NCBI RefSeq assembly: GCF_900101505.1
Contig: NZ_FMZI01000001.1
Location: 124,001-188,000, forward strand
Source of the DNA: Antarctobacter albus
GTDB lineage: Bacteria; Pseudomonadota; Alphaproteobacteria; Rhodobacterales; Rhodobacteraceae
Direction: 5' to 3'
Length of the DNA stretch: 64,000 nt
In this document: positions 43,467 to 52,009 of the stretch, piece by piece
Numbering within the stretch: the first letter of the stretch is position 1
Layout: every line of letters starts with the position of its first letter
Position numbers and translations under genes: made by a program
Notes under the pieces: generated by a model
What the model saw: only the letters and a program-made list of their open reading frames with translations
The model's database searches: none
Told to the model about the DNA's origin: nothing

Positions 43467-44966
43467 CTATTCCGCCGCCTTCATCTGAAAGCCCTTTTCG
43501 ATCATGTCCGCCGGTTCCACCGGGTATTCCCCCGAGAAACAGGCGTCACAGTATTGCGGGCACTTGGTGTCGCGGCCTTCGGCCTCGCCCACGGCGCGGT
43601 AGAGACCGTCGAGCGAGATGAATTTCAGGCTGTCGACGCCCAGGTGGGCGCACATCTCGTCCTCGGACATGGTGGCGGCCAGCAGCTTTTCGCGCTGGGG
43701 CGTGTCCACGCCGTAGAAACAGGGCCAGGCGGTCGGCGGGCTGGCGATGCGGAAATGCACCTCGGCGGCGCCGGCGTCCAGGATCATTTCCTTGATCTTG
43801 CGGCTGGTGGTGCCGCGCACGACGGAATCGTCCACGAGGATCACCCGCTTGCCCTTGATCAGCGCGCGGTTGACGTTGAGTTTCAGCCGCACACCCATGT
43901 TGCGGATCTGCTCTGTCGGCTCGATGAAGGTGCGGCCCATGTACTGGTTGCGCACGATGCCCATGCCGTAGGGAATGCCGCTTTCATGGGCGAAACCGAT
44001 GGCGGCGGGGGTGCCGCTGTCGGGCACCGGGCAGACCAGATCCGCGTCAACCGGCGCCTCTCGGGCCAGTTCCACGCCGATCTGGCGGCGGGTTTCGTAG
44101 ACGGACCGCCCGCCGATGATCGAATCGGGGCGCGAGAAATAGACATGTTCGAAGATGCAGAACCGCGGTTTCGCCGGGCGGAAGGGGCGCGACGATTCCA
44201 CGCCCTTCTCGGCGGTGATGACCACCATTTCGCCCGGTTCGATCTCGCGTACGAATTCGGCGCCGATGATGTCCAGCGCGCAGGTTTCGGACGACAGGCA
44301 CCAGCCGTCGCCCACCTTGCCCAGAACCAGCGGGCGCACACCCAGCGGGTCGCGTACGCCGATCAGCTTGGTCCGGGTCATGGCAACGACGCTGAAGGCG
44401 CCTTCGACACGGCGCAGCGCGTCTTCCATCCGGGCCGGGATGTCCCGTTGCAGGGACCGGGCCATCAAGTGGATGATGCATTCGCTGTCCGAGGAGGACT
44501 GGAAGATCGAGCCACGCTCGATCAGCTCGCGCCGCAGGGCCTCGGCATTGGTGATGTTGCCGTTATGGGCAATCGCCGCACCGCCCATGCTGAATTCGCC
44601 GAAGAAGGGCTGCACGTCGCGGATCTGGGTCTGGCCCTTCGAGCCGGCGGTGGAATAGCGGACGTGGCCGATGGCCAGCTGACCGGGCAGCGTTTCCATC
44701 AACGAGGCGCGGGTGAAGTTGTCGCGCACGTAGCCGAAGCGCCGGGCCGAGTTGAACCCGTGGTCCGGATGGTGCGAGACGATGCCGCCCGCCTCCTGTC
44801 CCCGGTGCTGCAGGGCGTGCAGGCCGAGCGCGACGAAGTTGGCGGCGTCGGTCACACCGACCACGCCGAAGATACCGCATTCCTCTTTCAGCTTGTCGCC
44901 ATCGTCCGGATCGCGGACGGCGTCGAAATCGAAAGGATGTGCCGGTGGGAAAATAGGGTCGGACAA
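43467..44966 (-). CDS. purF: Amidophosphoribosyltransferase
   Basis: 499 residues. The glutaminase nucleophile is exposed by removing a propeptide: CGIFGVVG begins at about Cys30. Later blocks are QHRGQEAGGI, NGNITNA, and the PRPP motif VILVDDSVVRGTTSRK. It makes 5-phosphoribosylamine, the first committed step of purine synthesis. The gene is preceded by a candidate promoter at 45001-45029. cvpA lies upstream on the same strand across 332 bases, matching the common cvpA-purF pair. Confidence 0.96.
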   Translation of the reverse strand: MSDPIFPPAHPFDFDAVRDPDDGDKLKEECGIFGVVGVTDAANFVALGLHALQHRGQEAGGIVSHHPDHGFNSARRFGYVRDNFTRASLMETLPGQLAIGHVRYSTAGSKGQTQIRDVQPFFGEFSMGGAAIAHNGNITNAEALRRELIERGSIFQSSSDSECIIHLMARSLQRDIPARMEDALRRVEGAFSVVAMTRTKLIGVRDPLGVRPLVLGKVGDGWCLSSETCALDIIGAEFVREIEPGEMVVITAEKGVESSRPFRPAKPRFCIFEHVYFSRPDSIIGGRSVYETRRQIGVELAREAPVDADLVCPVPDSGTPAAIGFAHESGIPYGMGIVRNQYMGRTFIEPTEQIRNMGVRLKLNVNRALIKGKRVILVDDSVVRGTTSRKIKEMILDAGAAEVHFRIASPPTAWPCFYGVDTPQREKLLAATMSEDEMCAHLGVDSLKFISLDGLYRAVGEAEGRDTKCPQYCDACFSGEYPVEPADMIEKGFQMKAAE

Positions 44967-45298
44967 GAGCAGCTCCGAATCCGCTTCGCATTTGCAGCAT
45001 TACTTAGTCGCCAGCGCGCCGAATGTCACGAAACGATTACAAGAGGTTTCGCGGCCTCGGCCTTGGGCGGCGGCGCAGACCCGCTCAAAGGGCCGGTTGC
45101 ACAACCTCTGCGTCTCGTTTGGCCCGGGGCTATTCTATTGATGGTTGCATGATCCCGCCCCGGGACCCTTTGCTGCGCCGTTTTGCATCCTGCAAACAGG
45201 GTGGAGGCAGCAGAACGTCGGCGCCAAGCGCCTTTTTGCGGGCTCTGCCAACTACAGGCGAGCCGGGGAACAGATTGGGGGTGATTTCTGGGCTCAGG
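44967..45298. other. 332-base gap between cvpA and purF
   Basis: No gene seen. Contains the purF promoter candidate (45001-45029) and a small hairpin TTTGCA-TCC-TGCAAA at 45182-45196 that may end the cvpA transcript. Confidence 0.5.
45001..45029 (-). promoter_or_regulatory. Candidate purF promoter
   Basis: On the minus strand GTGACA, 17 bases, TAAGTA reads toward purF. The predicted transcript start near 44995 leaves a leader of about 30 bases. Confidence 0.45.
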
Positions 45299-45856
45299 TC
45301 AGGGCGCTTCGCAGACGCTGACCAGTTGTTCGTACTGCGCGGTGATCCAGCCAAGCGCCTGCTCGGGGTTCTGTTCCTCGATCTGGTCGGTGAACTGGGC
45401 AAAGACCGCCGCCGACCGCGAGTCGTTGATCATCGGAATATCCTGCGAGGTGATCACCACTTCGTAGACGAAGAAGGCGATGGCAACCAGCAGGATGCCG
45501 CGCGCCACGCCGAAGAGAAAGCCAAGCGCCTGGTCCAGCCCGCCAAGCGCAGACCGCTTGATGAGTGAGGAAAACAGCGGCGTGAACAGCGACACGACCA
45601 CCAGCGCCAGGGTAAAGATGGCGGCAAAGCTGGCGATCACCGCCAGTTCGCAGCTGTCAGCCAGGAATTCGCCGATGACCGGGATCTCCTTGACCAGCGG
45701 TTGCAGCTGATCGGCAAAGAGAAAGGCCACGATGGCGGCGGCGACCCAGCCCAGGATCGCCATCGTCTCGCGCACCAGGCCACGGGAATAGGCCAGCAAC
45801 GCCGAGAGCAGGATGACGACGCCCACCACGCCATCGACGATTGTAAAGCCTTCCAT
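45299..45856 (-). CDS. cvpA: CvpA-family inner-membrane protein
   Basis: 185 residues with four hydrophobic segments: VDGVVGVVILLSALLAYSRG at the N-terminus (the CvpA D-motif), ILGWVAAAIVAFLFA, SFAAIFTLALVVVSLFT and LLVAIAFFVYEVV. The conserved GLDQALGFLFGVARGIL loop is present. CvpA is needed for colicin V export in E. coli and is linked to envelope stress and biofilm traits. It lies between radA and purF; its start is 75 bases after the radA stop. Confidence 0.9.
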   Translation of the reverse strand: MEGFTIVDGVVGVVILLSALLAYSRGLVRETMAILGWVAAAIVAFLFADQLQPLVKEIPVIGEFLADSCELAVIASFAAIFTLALVVVSLFTPLFSSLIKRSALGGLDQALGFLFGVARGILLVAIAFFVYEVVITSQDIPMINDSRSAAVFAQFTDQIEEQNPEQALGWITAQYEQLVSVCEAP

Positions 45857-45931
45857 CTGCCGCGTCCGCCTCTTCTGCTCGGGCCCTCTGGCCCCTTTGT
45901 CGTGACTGTTACCGTGGTTTCCCCCGGTCCG

Positions 45932-47299
45932 CTATCCCGCACCGAAGACATCGCCGACAAAAGCGGTCAGATCGGGCATCCGGGTCAGCGCCATGCCGCC
46001 GGACGCCGTGGCCTTTCCTCCCTCCGGCAGGATCGCCTTGGAGAAACCAAGTTTGCGCGCCTCTTTCAATCGGTTTTCGGACTGCCCGACGGGACGCAGG
46101 CTCCCTGATAGGCTGATTTCGCCGAAAACGACAGTATCCGGGGGCAGCGGGGCGTCCTCACGGGCGGAAAGTAGCGCAGCGGCCACAGCAAGATCGGCGG
46201 CCGGTTCGCCCACGCGCATGCCGCCCGCCACATTCAGATAGACGTCCAGACCGGCAAATGGGATTCCGCAGCGCGATTCGAGGACCGCCAGGATCATCGC
46301 CAGCCGCCCGCCGTCCCAGCCCACCACGGTCCGGCGCGGCTGGCTGTGCGGGCTGGGAGCGACAAGGGCCTGGAATTCGACCAGAACGGGCCGCGTGCCC
46401 TCGATCCCGGCAAAGACCACCGATCCCGGCGCCGGCTGGCCGCGTTCGGCCAGGAACAGGGCCGAGGGGTTGGGCACTTCCGACAGGCCGCCGCCGGTCA
46501 TCTCGAAGACGCCGATCTCATCGGTGGGGCCAAAGCGGTTCTTGACGCTGCGCAGGATGCGGAACTGGTGCCCGCGCTCGCCCTCGAAGTAGATCACGCT
46601 GTCGACCATGTGCTCGACCACGCGGGGGCCCGCCAGCTGGCCCTCCTTGGTCACATGGCCGACCATCATGACGGCGCTGCCGGTGCGCTTGGCAAAGGTT
46701 GTCAGTTCATGCGCGGCGGCGCGCACCTGGCTGACCGATCCCGGCACGCTGTCGACGTTGTCGGCCCACATGGTCTGGATCGAATCGATGATCGCCAGGT
46801 CGGGGCGGCTTTCGTCCAGGGTCGTCAGGATGTCCCTCAGGTTGGTTTCCGTCGCCAGTTTCACCGGCGCCTTTTCAAGGCCCAGCCGGCGGGCGCGCAG
46901 CCGCACCTGTGCGCTGGCTTCCTCGCCCGAGATATAGACGACCTTCAGCCCGGCATTGGCAAAGGCCGCCGCCGCCTGCAACAGGAGTGTCGACTTGCCG
47001 ATCCCCGGGTCGCCCGCCATCAGCACGGCGCTTGCGGGCACCAGCCCGCCGCCCAGGACACGGTCGAACTCGTCCAGGCCGCTGGCGGTGCGCGGCGGCG
47101 GATCTTCCTTGGTGGACAGGTCGCTCAGCACCACGGCGCGGCCACGCGACTTGCCCAGGCTCTTGCCAGAGGGGCCCTGGCTCAGCGGCTTTTCCTCGAC
47201 GATGGTGTTCCACTCGCCACAGGTCTCGCAGCGGCCCGCCCACTTGGTGCCAACGGCGCCGCAGGACTGGCAGACGAAACGGGTCGAAGCTTTGGCCAT
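45932..47299 (-). CDS. radA: DNA repair protein RadA
   Basis: 455 residues. N-terminal zinc finger CQSCGAVGTKWAGRCETCGEW; RecA-like core with Walker A MAGDPGIGKSTLLLQAA; the RadA-specific KNRFGPTDEIGVFEM; and a C-terminal Lon-protease-like domain with GDLAVAAALLSAREDAPLP. It promotes branch migration in homologous recombination. The gene heads the radA-cvpA section of the minus strand. Confidence 0.96.
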   Translation of the reverse strand: MAKASTRFVCQSCGAVGTKWAGRCETCGEWNTIVEEKPLSQGPSGKSLGKSRGRAVVLSDLSTKEDPPPRTASGLDEFDRVLGGGLVPASAVLMAGDPGIGKSTLLLQAAAAFANAGLKVVYISGEEASAQVRLRARRLGLEKAPVKLATETNLRDILTTLDESRPDLAIIDSIQTMWADNVDSVPGSVSQVRAAAHELTTFAKRTGSAVMMVGHVTKEGQLAGPRVVEHMVDSVIYFEGERGHQFRILRSVKNRFGPTDEIGVFEMTGGGLSEVPNPSALFLAERGQPAPGSVVFAGIEGTRPVLVEFQALVAPSPHSQPRRTVVGWDGGRLAMILAVLESRCGIPFAGLDVYLNVAGGMRVGEPAADLAVAAALLSAREDAPLPPDTVVFGEISLSGSLRPVGQSENRLKEARKLGFSKAILPEGGKATASGGMALTRMPDLTAFVGDVFGAG

Positions 47300-47390
47300 G
47301 TGGTCTCCGCTGGCAGGTCACGGGGGGCTTATGCCGCATCCCGCCGCCGGGGCCAATGGGGCGGCGGGGCCTTGCGCCGCGCGCGTGTTT

Positions 47391-47453
47391 CTTTGGGCCG
47401 AAAATACCTCCGGGGGTGAATGGGCCGCAGGTCCAGAGGGGGCAGCGCCCCCT
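47391..47453. repeat. Roseobacter-type dispersed intergenic sequence
   Basis: The stretch has CTTTGGGCCGAAAATACCTC, then CCGGGGGTGAA, and ends in a perfect hairpin AGGGGGC-AGC-GCCCCCT (47437-47453). I recognise closely related strings (GGCCAAAATACTCCGGGGG plus a G/C hairpin) as frequent in Rhodobacteraceae intergenic regions. Only one copy is in this window. It lies between the pqiA-like gene and radA. Confidence 0.6.
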
Positions 47454-47465
47454 GACCCGGTTGGG

Positions 47466-47936
47466 TCAATCCACCGGCCGGGACTTTTCCACAAGGCCCA
47501 GCACGACCGACCCAAGGATGCAGCCGGTGAACAGGTAGAGCCCCCAGGCGGTTTCCACCCGGCCCACGCCCATGCCCTGCGCCAGCGTGATGTAAAGCGC
47601 AATCAGAAAGACATCCGCCATCCCCAGTCGTCCGACCACGTTCAGGGCGGGCAGGGCGCGCCTGTCCAGAAAGCCGAACTGTACCAGCGCCAGTCCCAGT
47701 GTCTTGATCAGCGGCGCCACCAGCGCAAAGAGCGTCACCAGCAGCGCAAGGAATACATCCGTGCCCCAAAGTGACTGCAAACCCGATACCAGGCTTATCT
47801 CGCTCATGCCGAACAGCGGCAGCAACCCGGCACGCATCAGCGGTGCAAACCAGGAAATCGGGTACAGCAGGAACAGCAAGAGGTTGAGCCAGCGCAGGTG
47901 GCGGCGCCAGTCCGCGGCCCCCGAGGCCGCTGTCAC
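47466..47936 (-). CDS. PqiA-like membrane protein
   Basis: 156 residues with four membrane segments: LNLLLFLLYPISWFAPLMRA, VFLALLVTLFALVAPLIKTL, LGMADVFLIALYITLA and ETAWGLYLFTGCILGSVVLG. This is one PqiA-type (paraquat-inducible A) unit; E. coli PqiA has two such units and cysteine motifs, which are absent here. The start is a GTG at 47936 that overlaps the upstream stop (GTGA). PqiA/LetA proteins work with MCE proteins in lipid transport, which fits the mlaFE genes just upstream. Confidence 0.8.
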   Translation of the reverse strand: MTAASGAADWRRHLRWLNLLLFLLYPISWFAPLMRAGLLPLFGMSEISLVSGLQSLWGTDVFLALLVTLFALVAPLIKTLGLALVQFGFLDRRALPALNVVGRLGMADVFLIALYITLAQGMGVGRVETAWGLYLFTGCILGSVVLGLVEKSRPVD

Positions 47937-48319
47937 GAGGTCCACCACCACAGACCCACGAGCCCGGCCAGCATCGCCAGGTGTATGAGATCGATCCAGC
48001 GGGCCCGGACACCGGGCAGCGTCCCGCTCAGGCCCAGGATGATGGAGGGCACGATAAGGACGGGCAGGCCGCCGCCCTCGGCCATGGTGCGTGCGGCAGC
48101 CGTGTAGAGAACCCCGTTGTTGAGGCCGAAAGCGGGCGCAAAGACCGTCGCGACGCCGGCCAGCGACATCATGAACGCCACCAGCGCCAGTCCCTGGGCA
48201 AGGCCCCGGCCGAGCAACAGACGCAAGAGTGCGAGGATCGCCAGGACTTCCAGGTAGAGGAACTTCTTGGCGAAGAGAAAGAAAAGGACCACCGGATCGG
48301 GCTGGAAGATGCCGTTCAT
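47933..48319 (-). CDS. Small membrane protein between MlaF and PqiA-like genes
   Basis: 128 residues with about four membrane helices: VVLFFLFAKKFLYLEVLAIL, GLALVAFMMSLAGVATVFA, LIVPSIILGLSG and LIHLAMLAGLVGLWWW. No family recognised. Its ATG overlaps the mlaF stop by 4 bases and its stop overlaps the PqiA-like start by 4, so it is made together with both. It may be a short subunit of the same lipid-transport complex; that is inferred from coupling only. Confidence 0.72.
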   Translation of the reverse strand: MNGIFQPDPVVLFFLFAKKFLYLEVLAILALLRLLLGRGLAQGLALVAFMMSLAGVATVFAPAFGLNNGVLYTAAARTMAEGGGLPVLIVPSIILGLSGTLPGVRARWIDLIHLAMLAGLVGLWWWTS

Positions 48320-49062
48320 CGCACCGCCTCGATCGGGCCCTCGGCGCGGCCAGAGATGAACTGGTCGACGTAAGGGTCGCCGCTGCTGTCCAGCTGTGAC
48401 ACGGGGCCGGTCCACTGGATGACGCCATCGTGCAGCATGGCCACGCGGTCGGCGATGGCGCGGACGCTGGTCATGTCATGGGTGATGGTCATGGCGGTGG
48501 CGCCCATCTCGGTCACGATCTCGCGGATCAGCTCGTTGATGACCCCGGCCATGATCGGGTCCAGCCCGGTTGTCGGTTCGTCAAAGAAGATGATTTCCGG
48601 CTCTGCGGCGATGGCGCGGGCAAGGCCGACCCGTTTCTGCATCCCGCCCGAAAGCTCCGCCGGCAGGCGGTCGGCCACGTCGGGTTTCAGGCCCACGCGA
48701 CGCAGTTTCTCGATCGCGATGGCGCGGGCCTCGTCGCGCGGTTTCTTGAGCGAGCCGCGCAGCAGGCGAAAGGCCACGTTCTGCCAGACCGGCAGGCTGT
48801 CGAACAATGCCGCGCCCTGGAACAGCATCCCGAAGCGGGCCAGAAAAGCGTCGCGATCGGCCTTTGTCACGTCCTGTCCGTCCAGCGTGATGGTGCCGCT
48901 GTCGGGGGGGACGAGGCCCAGGATGCATTTCAGCAGCACCGATTTGCCGGTGCCCGAGCCGCCGATGATGACCATCGAGCTGCCCTTGTCGATGGTCAGG
49001 TTCACGTCGCGCAAGACGTGGTTTTCGCCGAAGGCCTTGGAGACATGGCTGAGGTCGATCAT
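48316..49062 (-). CDS. mlaF: Mla-type ABC transporter ATP-binding protein
   Basis: 248 residues. Walker A IIGGSGTGKSVLLKCILG, the signature PAELSGGMQKRVGLARAIA and Walker B IIFFDEPTTGLDP; the switch His is in ITHDMTS. The SGGM signature and the SVLLKCI helix are typical of the MlaF/Ttg2A/Mkl branch, which powers phospholipid or sterol movement across the periplasm. It lies 106 bases after mlaE. Confidence 0.92.
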   Translation of the reverse strand: MIDLSHVSKAFGENHVLRDVNLTIDKGSSMVIIGGSGTGKSVLLKCILGLVPPDSGTITLDGQDVTKADRDAFLARFGMLFQGAALFDSLPVWQNVAFRLLRGSLKKPRDEARAIAIEKLRRVGLKPDVADRLPAELSGGMQKRVGLARAIAAEPEIIFFDEPTTGLDPIMAGVINELIREIVTEMGATAMTITHDMTSVRAIADRVAMLHDGVIQWTGPVSQLDSSGDPYVDQFISGRAEGPIEAVR

Positions 49063-49109
49063 GAGGCACCATCCAAGGGGCCAGGGACGAGCGCGTTTGA
49101 ACGCGCTTG

Positions 49110-49133
49110 GAAAGCGTCTTCGAAGACGCTTTC
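49110..49133. repeat. 24-bp perfect palindrome between mlaE and mlaF
   Basis: GAAAGCGTCTTC followed by its exact complement (GAAGACGCTTTC) makes a 24-bp palindrome. A second, smaller inverted repeat GCGCGTTT-GA-ACGCGC lies at 49091-49106. The RNA hairpin sits inside an operon and may tune mlaF expression relative to mlaE. Confidence 0.65.
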
Positions 49134-49168
49134 TCCGTCGGTGGCCAATCGGTTGCGCAAGCTGACGC

Positions 49169-49951
49169 TCATAGCGAGAAGAACGCCCCCGTCAGCAGGA
49201 AGTTCGCGGCCAGGATCAGCACCGCCGCCGCCTCGACCGAGCCCTTGGTGGCGCGGCCCACGCCCTGGGCGCCGCGGCCTGAGGCCATGCCGAAATAGCA
49301 GCCCATCAGCGTCGCCAGCCCGCCAAAGGCGCAGCCCTTGACCAGCGAGGAAATCACGTCGAGCGGTTCGAGGAAATCCATCGTGTTCTTGAGATAGGCG
49401 GCTGGGTTGAACCCCAGCGAACCGGTCGCCACCGCGTAGCCGCCGAAGATGCCGATCACATCCCCCACCGCCACCAAAAGCGGCACCACGATCAGCCCGG
49501 CCAGCACCCGCGGCGCGACGAGGTATTTCATCGGATCGGTGGACAGCGTGACCAGCGCGTCGATCTGTTCCGTCACCTTCATGGTGGCGATTTCTGCCGC
49601 GATGCTCGATGTCACGCGCGCCGCGATCATCAGGCCCACCAGCACCGGGCCCAACTCGCGCACCATGCCGATGGCGACAATCTGGGGCACCACCGCCTCT
49701 GCATTGAAACGCGCGCCGCCGGAATAGATCTGTAGCGCCAGGGCCGCGCCGGTAAAGATCGCCGTCAGCCCGACGACCGGCAGCGAGAGCCAGCCGATGT
49801 TCAACAGCGCCAGGCCCAGTTCGCGGCCATAGAAAGGTGGGCGCAGCACGTGGCTGAGCGCGGTCAGAGCAAAGAGCGTGACACGCCCGACGACGGCCAT
49901 CAGCGCCAGTGTGGCGCGCCCCAGCGCGCCGAAGGGCGACAGCAGGATCAC
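49169..49951 (-). CDS. mlaE: Mla-type ABC transporter permease
   Basis: 260 residues, five membrane helices. [12 protein letters not shown]-type motif reads [22 protein letters not shown], followed by [32 protein letters not shown], both characteristic of MlaE/YrbE permeases. Start GTG 49951 overlaps the alr stop (GTGA), giving alr-mlaE-mlaF as one operon. No MlaD/MCE gene is in this window. Confidence 0.93.
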   Translation of the reverse strand: MILLSPFGALGRATLALMAVVGRVTLFALTALSHVLRPPFYGRELGLALLNIGWLSLPVVGLTAIFTGAALALQIYSGGARFNAEAVVPQIVAIGMVRELGPVLVGLMIAARVTSSIAAEIATMKVTEQIDALVTLSTDPMKYLVAPRVLAGLIVVPLLVAVGDVIGIFGGYAVATGSLGFNPAAYLKNTMDFLEPLDVISSLVKGCAFGGLATLMGCYFGMASGRGAQGVGRATKGSVEAAAVLILAANFLLTGAFFSL

Positions 49952-50985
49952 GCGCCGGTGTAGGTGCGGGCGTAACGCGCACCCAGCGAGGTCAGGATCT
50001 CGTAGCCGATGCTGCCGGCCCAGTCGGCCAGTGTGTCGACGCTCTGGTGACGGCCCAGCAGTTCAAGGCGTTCCGGCGTTTCCGCCACCGCCGTCACGTC
50101 GACGCCGATCAGGTCCATCGAGATGCGGCCCAGCACCTCGCACCGGGTTTCACCGGCCCAGAGATGGGCCTTGTGGCTCATGGTGCGCAGGATGCCGTCG
50201 GCATAGCCGGCGGCAACGGTGGCGACCCGGGTCGGACGTTCGGCGGTCCAGGTGTTGCCATAGCCCACGGTTTCGCCCGGTTCGACGTCGCGGACCTGGA
50301 TCACCGGCAGATCGACAAAGGCCACGGGCCGCGCATCGACGAAGGGCAGACCGCCATAGACGCCGATCCCGGGACGGGTGATCTCGAAATGATAATCCGG
50401 CCCCAGCAACACCCCGCCGGTGGCCGACAAGGACCGGGGCGCCTCGATCCCGTCGGTCATCTGGCGGAAGGCCTGCAACTGGCGGGCATTCATCGGATGA
50501 TCGGGTTCATCGGCGCAGGCAAGGTGGCTCATGATGAGGGCAGGGTGCTGCGACAGGGCGATATCGCGCAGCGCGCTCCACTCTGCGGGTTCCATCCCCA
50601 GACGGTTCATGCCGCTGTCCAGCTGGATGCCGAATCCGTGGCCCGGCAGGCTTTCCACATGGCGCAGCATCTGGTCGATGGAATTGATCATCGGGGTCAG
50701 CTGCGCATCGCGGATCAACCCGGCATCGCCCGCCATGTGGCCGGAAAAGACGCAGATTTCCGGACCCGGGCCTAGGATGCGGCGCAATTCGGCGCCTTCT
50801 TCGGCGATGGCGACAAAGAACCGCCGCGCGCCTTCGGCGGCCAGCGCCGGGGCGACCCGTGACAGCCCGAGGCCATAGGCATCCGCCTTGACCACGGCGC
50901 CGGCCTCGGCCTGTGCCATGTCGGCAAGTGAACGCCAGTTGGCGCGCAGCGCCGCGAGATCGATGGTAAGACGTGCCTGAGCCAT
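49948..50985 (-). CDS. alr: Alanine racemase
   Basis: 345 residues from ATG 50985 ([17 protein letters not shown]). PLP lysine motif [11 protein letters not shown] near residue 35; the second catalytic Tyr in [21 protein letters not shown] near 295 and [10 protein letters not shown] at the end. It supplies D-alanine for peptidoglycan. The frame is open for 94 codons upstream without family similarity, so the inner ATG is used. It leads the mla operon, an envelope theme. Confidence 0.94.
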   Translation of the reverse strand: MAQARLTIDLAALRANWRSLADMAQAEAGAVVKADAYGLGLSRVAPALAAEGARRFFVAIAEEGAELRRILGPGPEICVFSGHMAGDAGLIRDAQLTPMINSIDQMLRHVESLPGHGFGIQLDSGMNRLGMEPAEWSALRDIALSQHPALIMSHLACADEPDHPMNARQLQAFRQMTDGIEAPRSLSATGGVLLGPDYHFEITRPGIGVYGGLPFVDARPVAFVDLPVIQVRDVEPGETVGYGNTWTAERPTRVATVAAGYADGILRTMSHKAHLWAGETRCEVLGRISMDLIGVDVTAVAETPERLELLGRHQSVDTLADWAGSIGYEILTSLGARYARTYTGA

Positions 50986-51104
50986 GCCCGCTGTCTTTCT
51001 CAGGTTCTGGGTGAGGGTCAAGCGCGAAATCGCCGCGTGTGCGGGCTGGACGGCGGGCCTTTGCCGCTTATGCTGGGTTTCCGGACGGAGCGGGAGGGTC
51101 AGGA

Positions 51105-51878
51105 ATGTATGCGGCATTGCGGCTTGAGGGTCTGCTGTTCCTCCTGGCGCTGCGCTATCTGACCCGTATTCCGGTGCCGCGGGGGCTGCCGGTCTCGGAC
51201 GACCTGATGGTGCGGGCGGTGAAATACCACCCCGCCGTGGGCGCGCTGGTGGGCGGGATCGGGGCATTGATGCTTTGGGCGGCGGCGCCCGTCCTGCCCT
51301 GGTCCACGGCGGTGATCCTGTCGCTGGCCGCCACCCTGCTGGCGACGGCGGGATTTCACGAGGCCGGGCTGGCCGATGCGGCCGAGGGGCTGTCTGTCGG
51401 CCGTGACCGGGCCGAGGTCATCCAGATCATGGATCACACCCGGCTGGGCACCTATGGAGCCCTGACGCTGGCCGTTGTCCTGGGGCTGAAACTGACGCTC
51501 CTGGCGGGGATGTCGCTGGGGCAGGCTTGCCTGGCGCTGATCGCCGCCCATGCGGTGGGCCGGATGGCGGCGGTTCATGTCACGTTGATCACCGTTCATG
51601 CCCGCAGCGAGGGGATGCAGAAATTCGTCCCAAAGGTCACGCCCGATGGCTATCGTGTTGCGCTGGCCTGCACGCTGGTAGTGCTGGCGCTGGTCGTGAT
51701 GCCGCTGGGCGGCGAAGAGGTGCTCTGCGCGTTCATCGGGGCGATCCTGCTGGCTCAAGCCTTCCGGGCGGTCTGCGTGGCGCGGATCGGTGGATATACC
51801 GGCGATTGCCTGGGTGGGTCCGTGCTGTTTGGAGAACTCGGGTTCTACCTCGGGTTAATTGTCTGGTTTCAGGTGTAA
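51105..51878 (+). CDS. cobS: Adenosylcobinamide-GDP ribazoletransferase
   Basis: 257 residues, about six membrane helices. The N-terminus [18 protein letters not shown] and the core [19 protein letters not shown] are CobS signatures. The active-site stretch, usually HEDGLADxADG, reads [11 protein letters not shown] near residue 87, so one acidic residue is replaced by Ala and another by Glu. The enzyme joins adenosylcobinamide-GDP and alpha-ribazole in the last steps of B12 assembly. No other cob gene is adjacent. GGGAGGGTCAGGA precedes the ATG. Confidence 0.88.
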   Translation: MYAALRLEGLLFLLALRYLTRIPVPRGLPVSDDLMVRAVKYHPAVGALVGGIGALMLWAAAPVLPWSTAVILSLAATLLATAGFHEAGLADAAEGLSVGRDRAEVIQIMDHTRLGTYGALTLAVVLGLKLTLLAGMSLGQACLALIAAHAVGRMAAVHVTLITVHARSEGMQKFVPKVTPDGYRVALACTLVVLALVVMPLGGEEVLCAFIGAILLAQAFRAVCVARIGGYTGDCLGGSVLFGELGFYLGLIVWFQV

Positions 51879-52009
51879 TATCAGGTCATTGCATGGCGGT
51901 CTTCGGGCGGTGCACGAAAGCGTCTCTTTCAGCCTTCGGCAACCCGGCCCGGCGGATCTGACGCCTCTTGTCCCGGGTCGGATTGCCGGTCTGCCCGACG
52001 GTCGTTCGA

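Noticed and set aside
47466-48428. Single 320-codon gene spanning the PqiA-like and small membrane genes
   Set aside because: The upstream two-thirds is the wrong frame of the 128-residue membrane protein; the GTGA overlap at 47936 gives two normal proteins.
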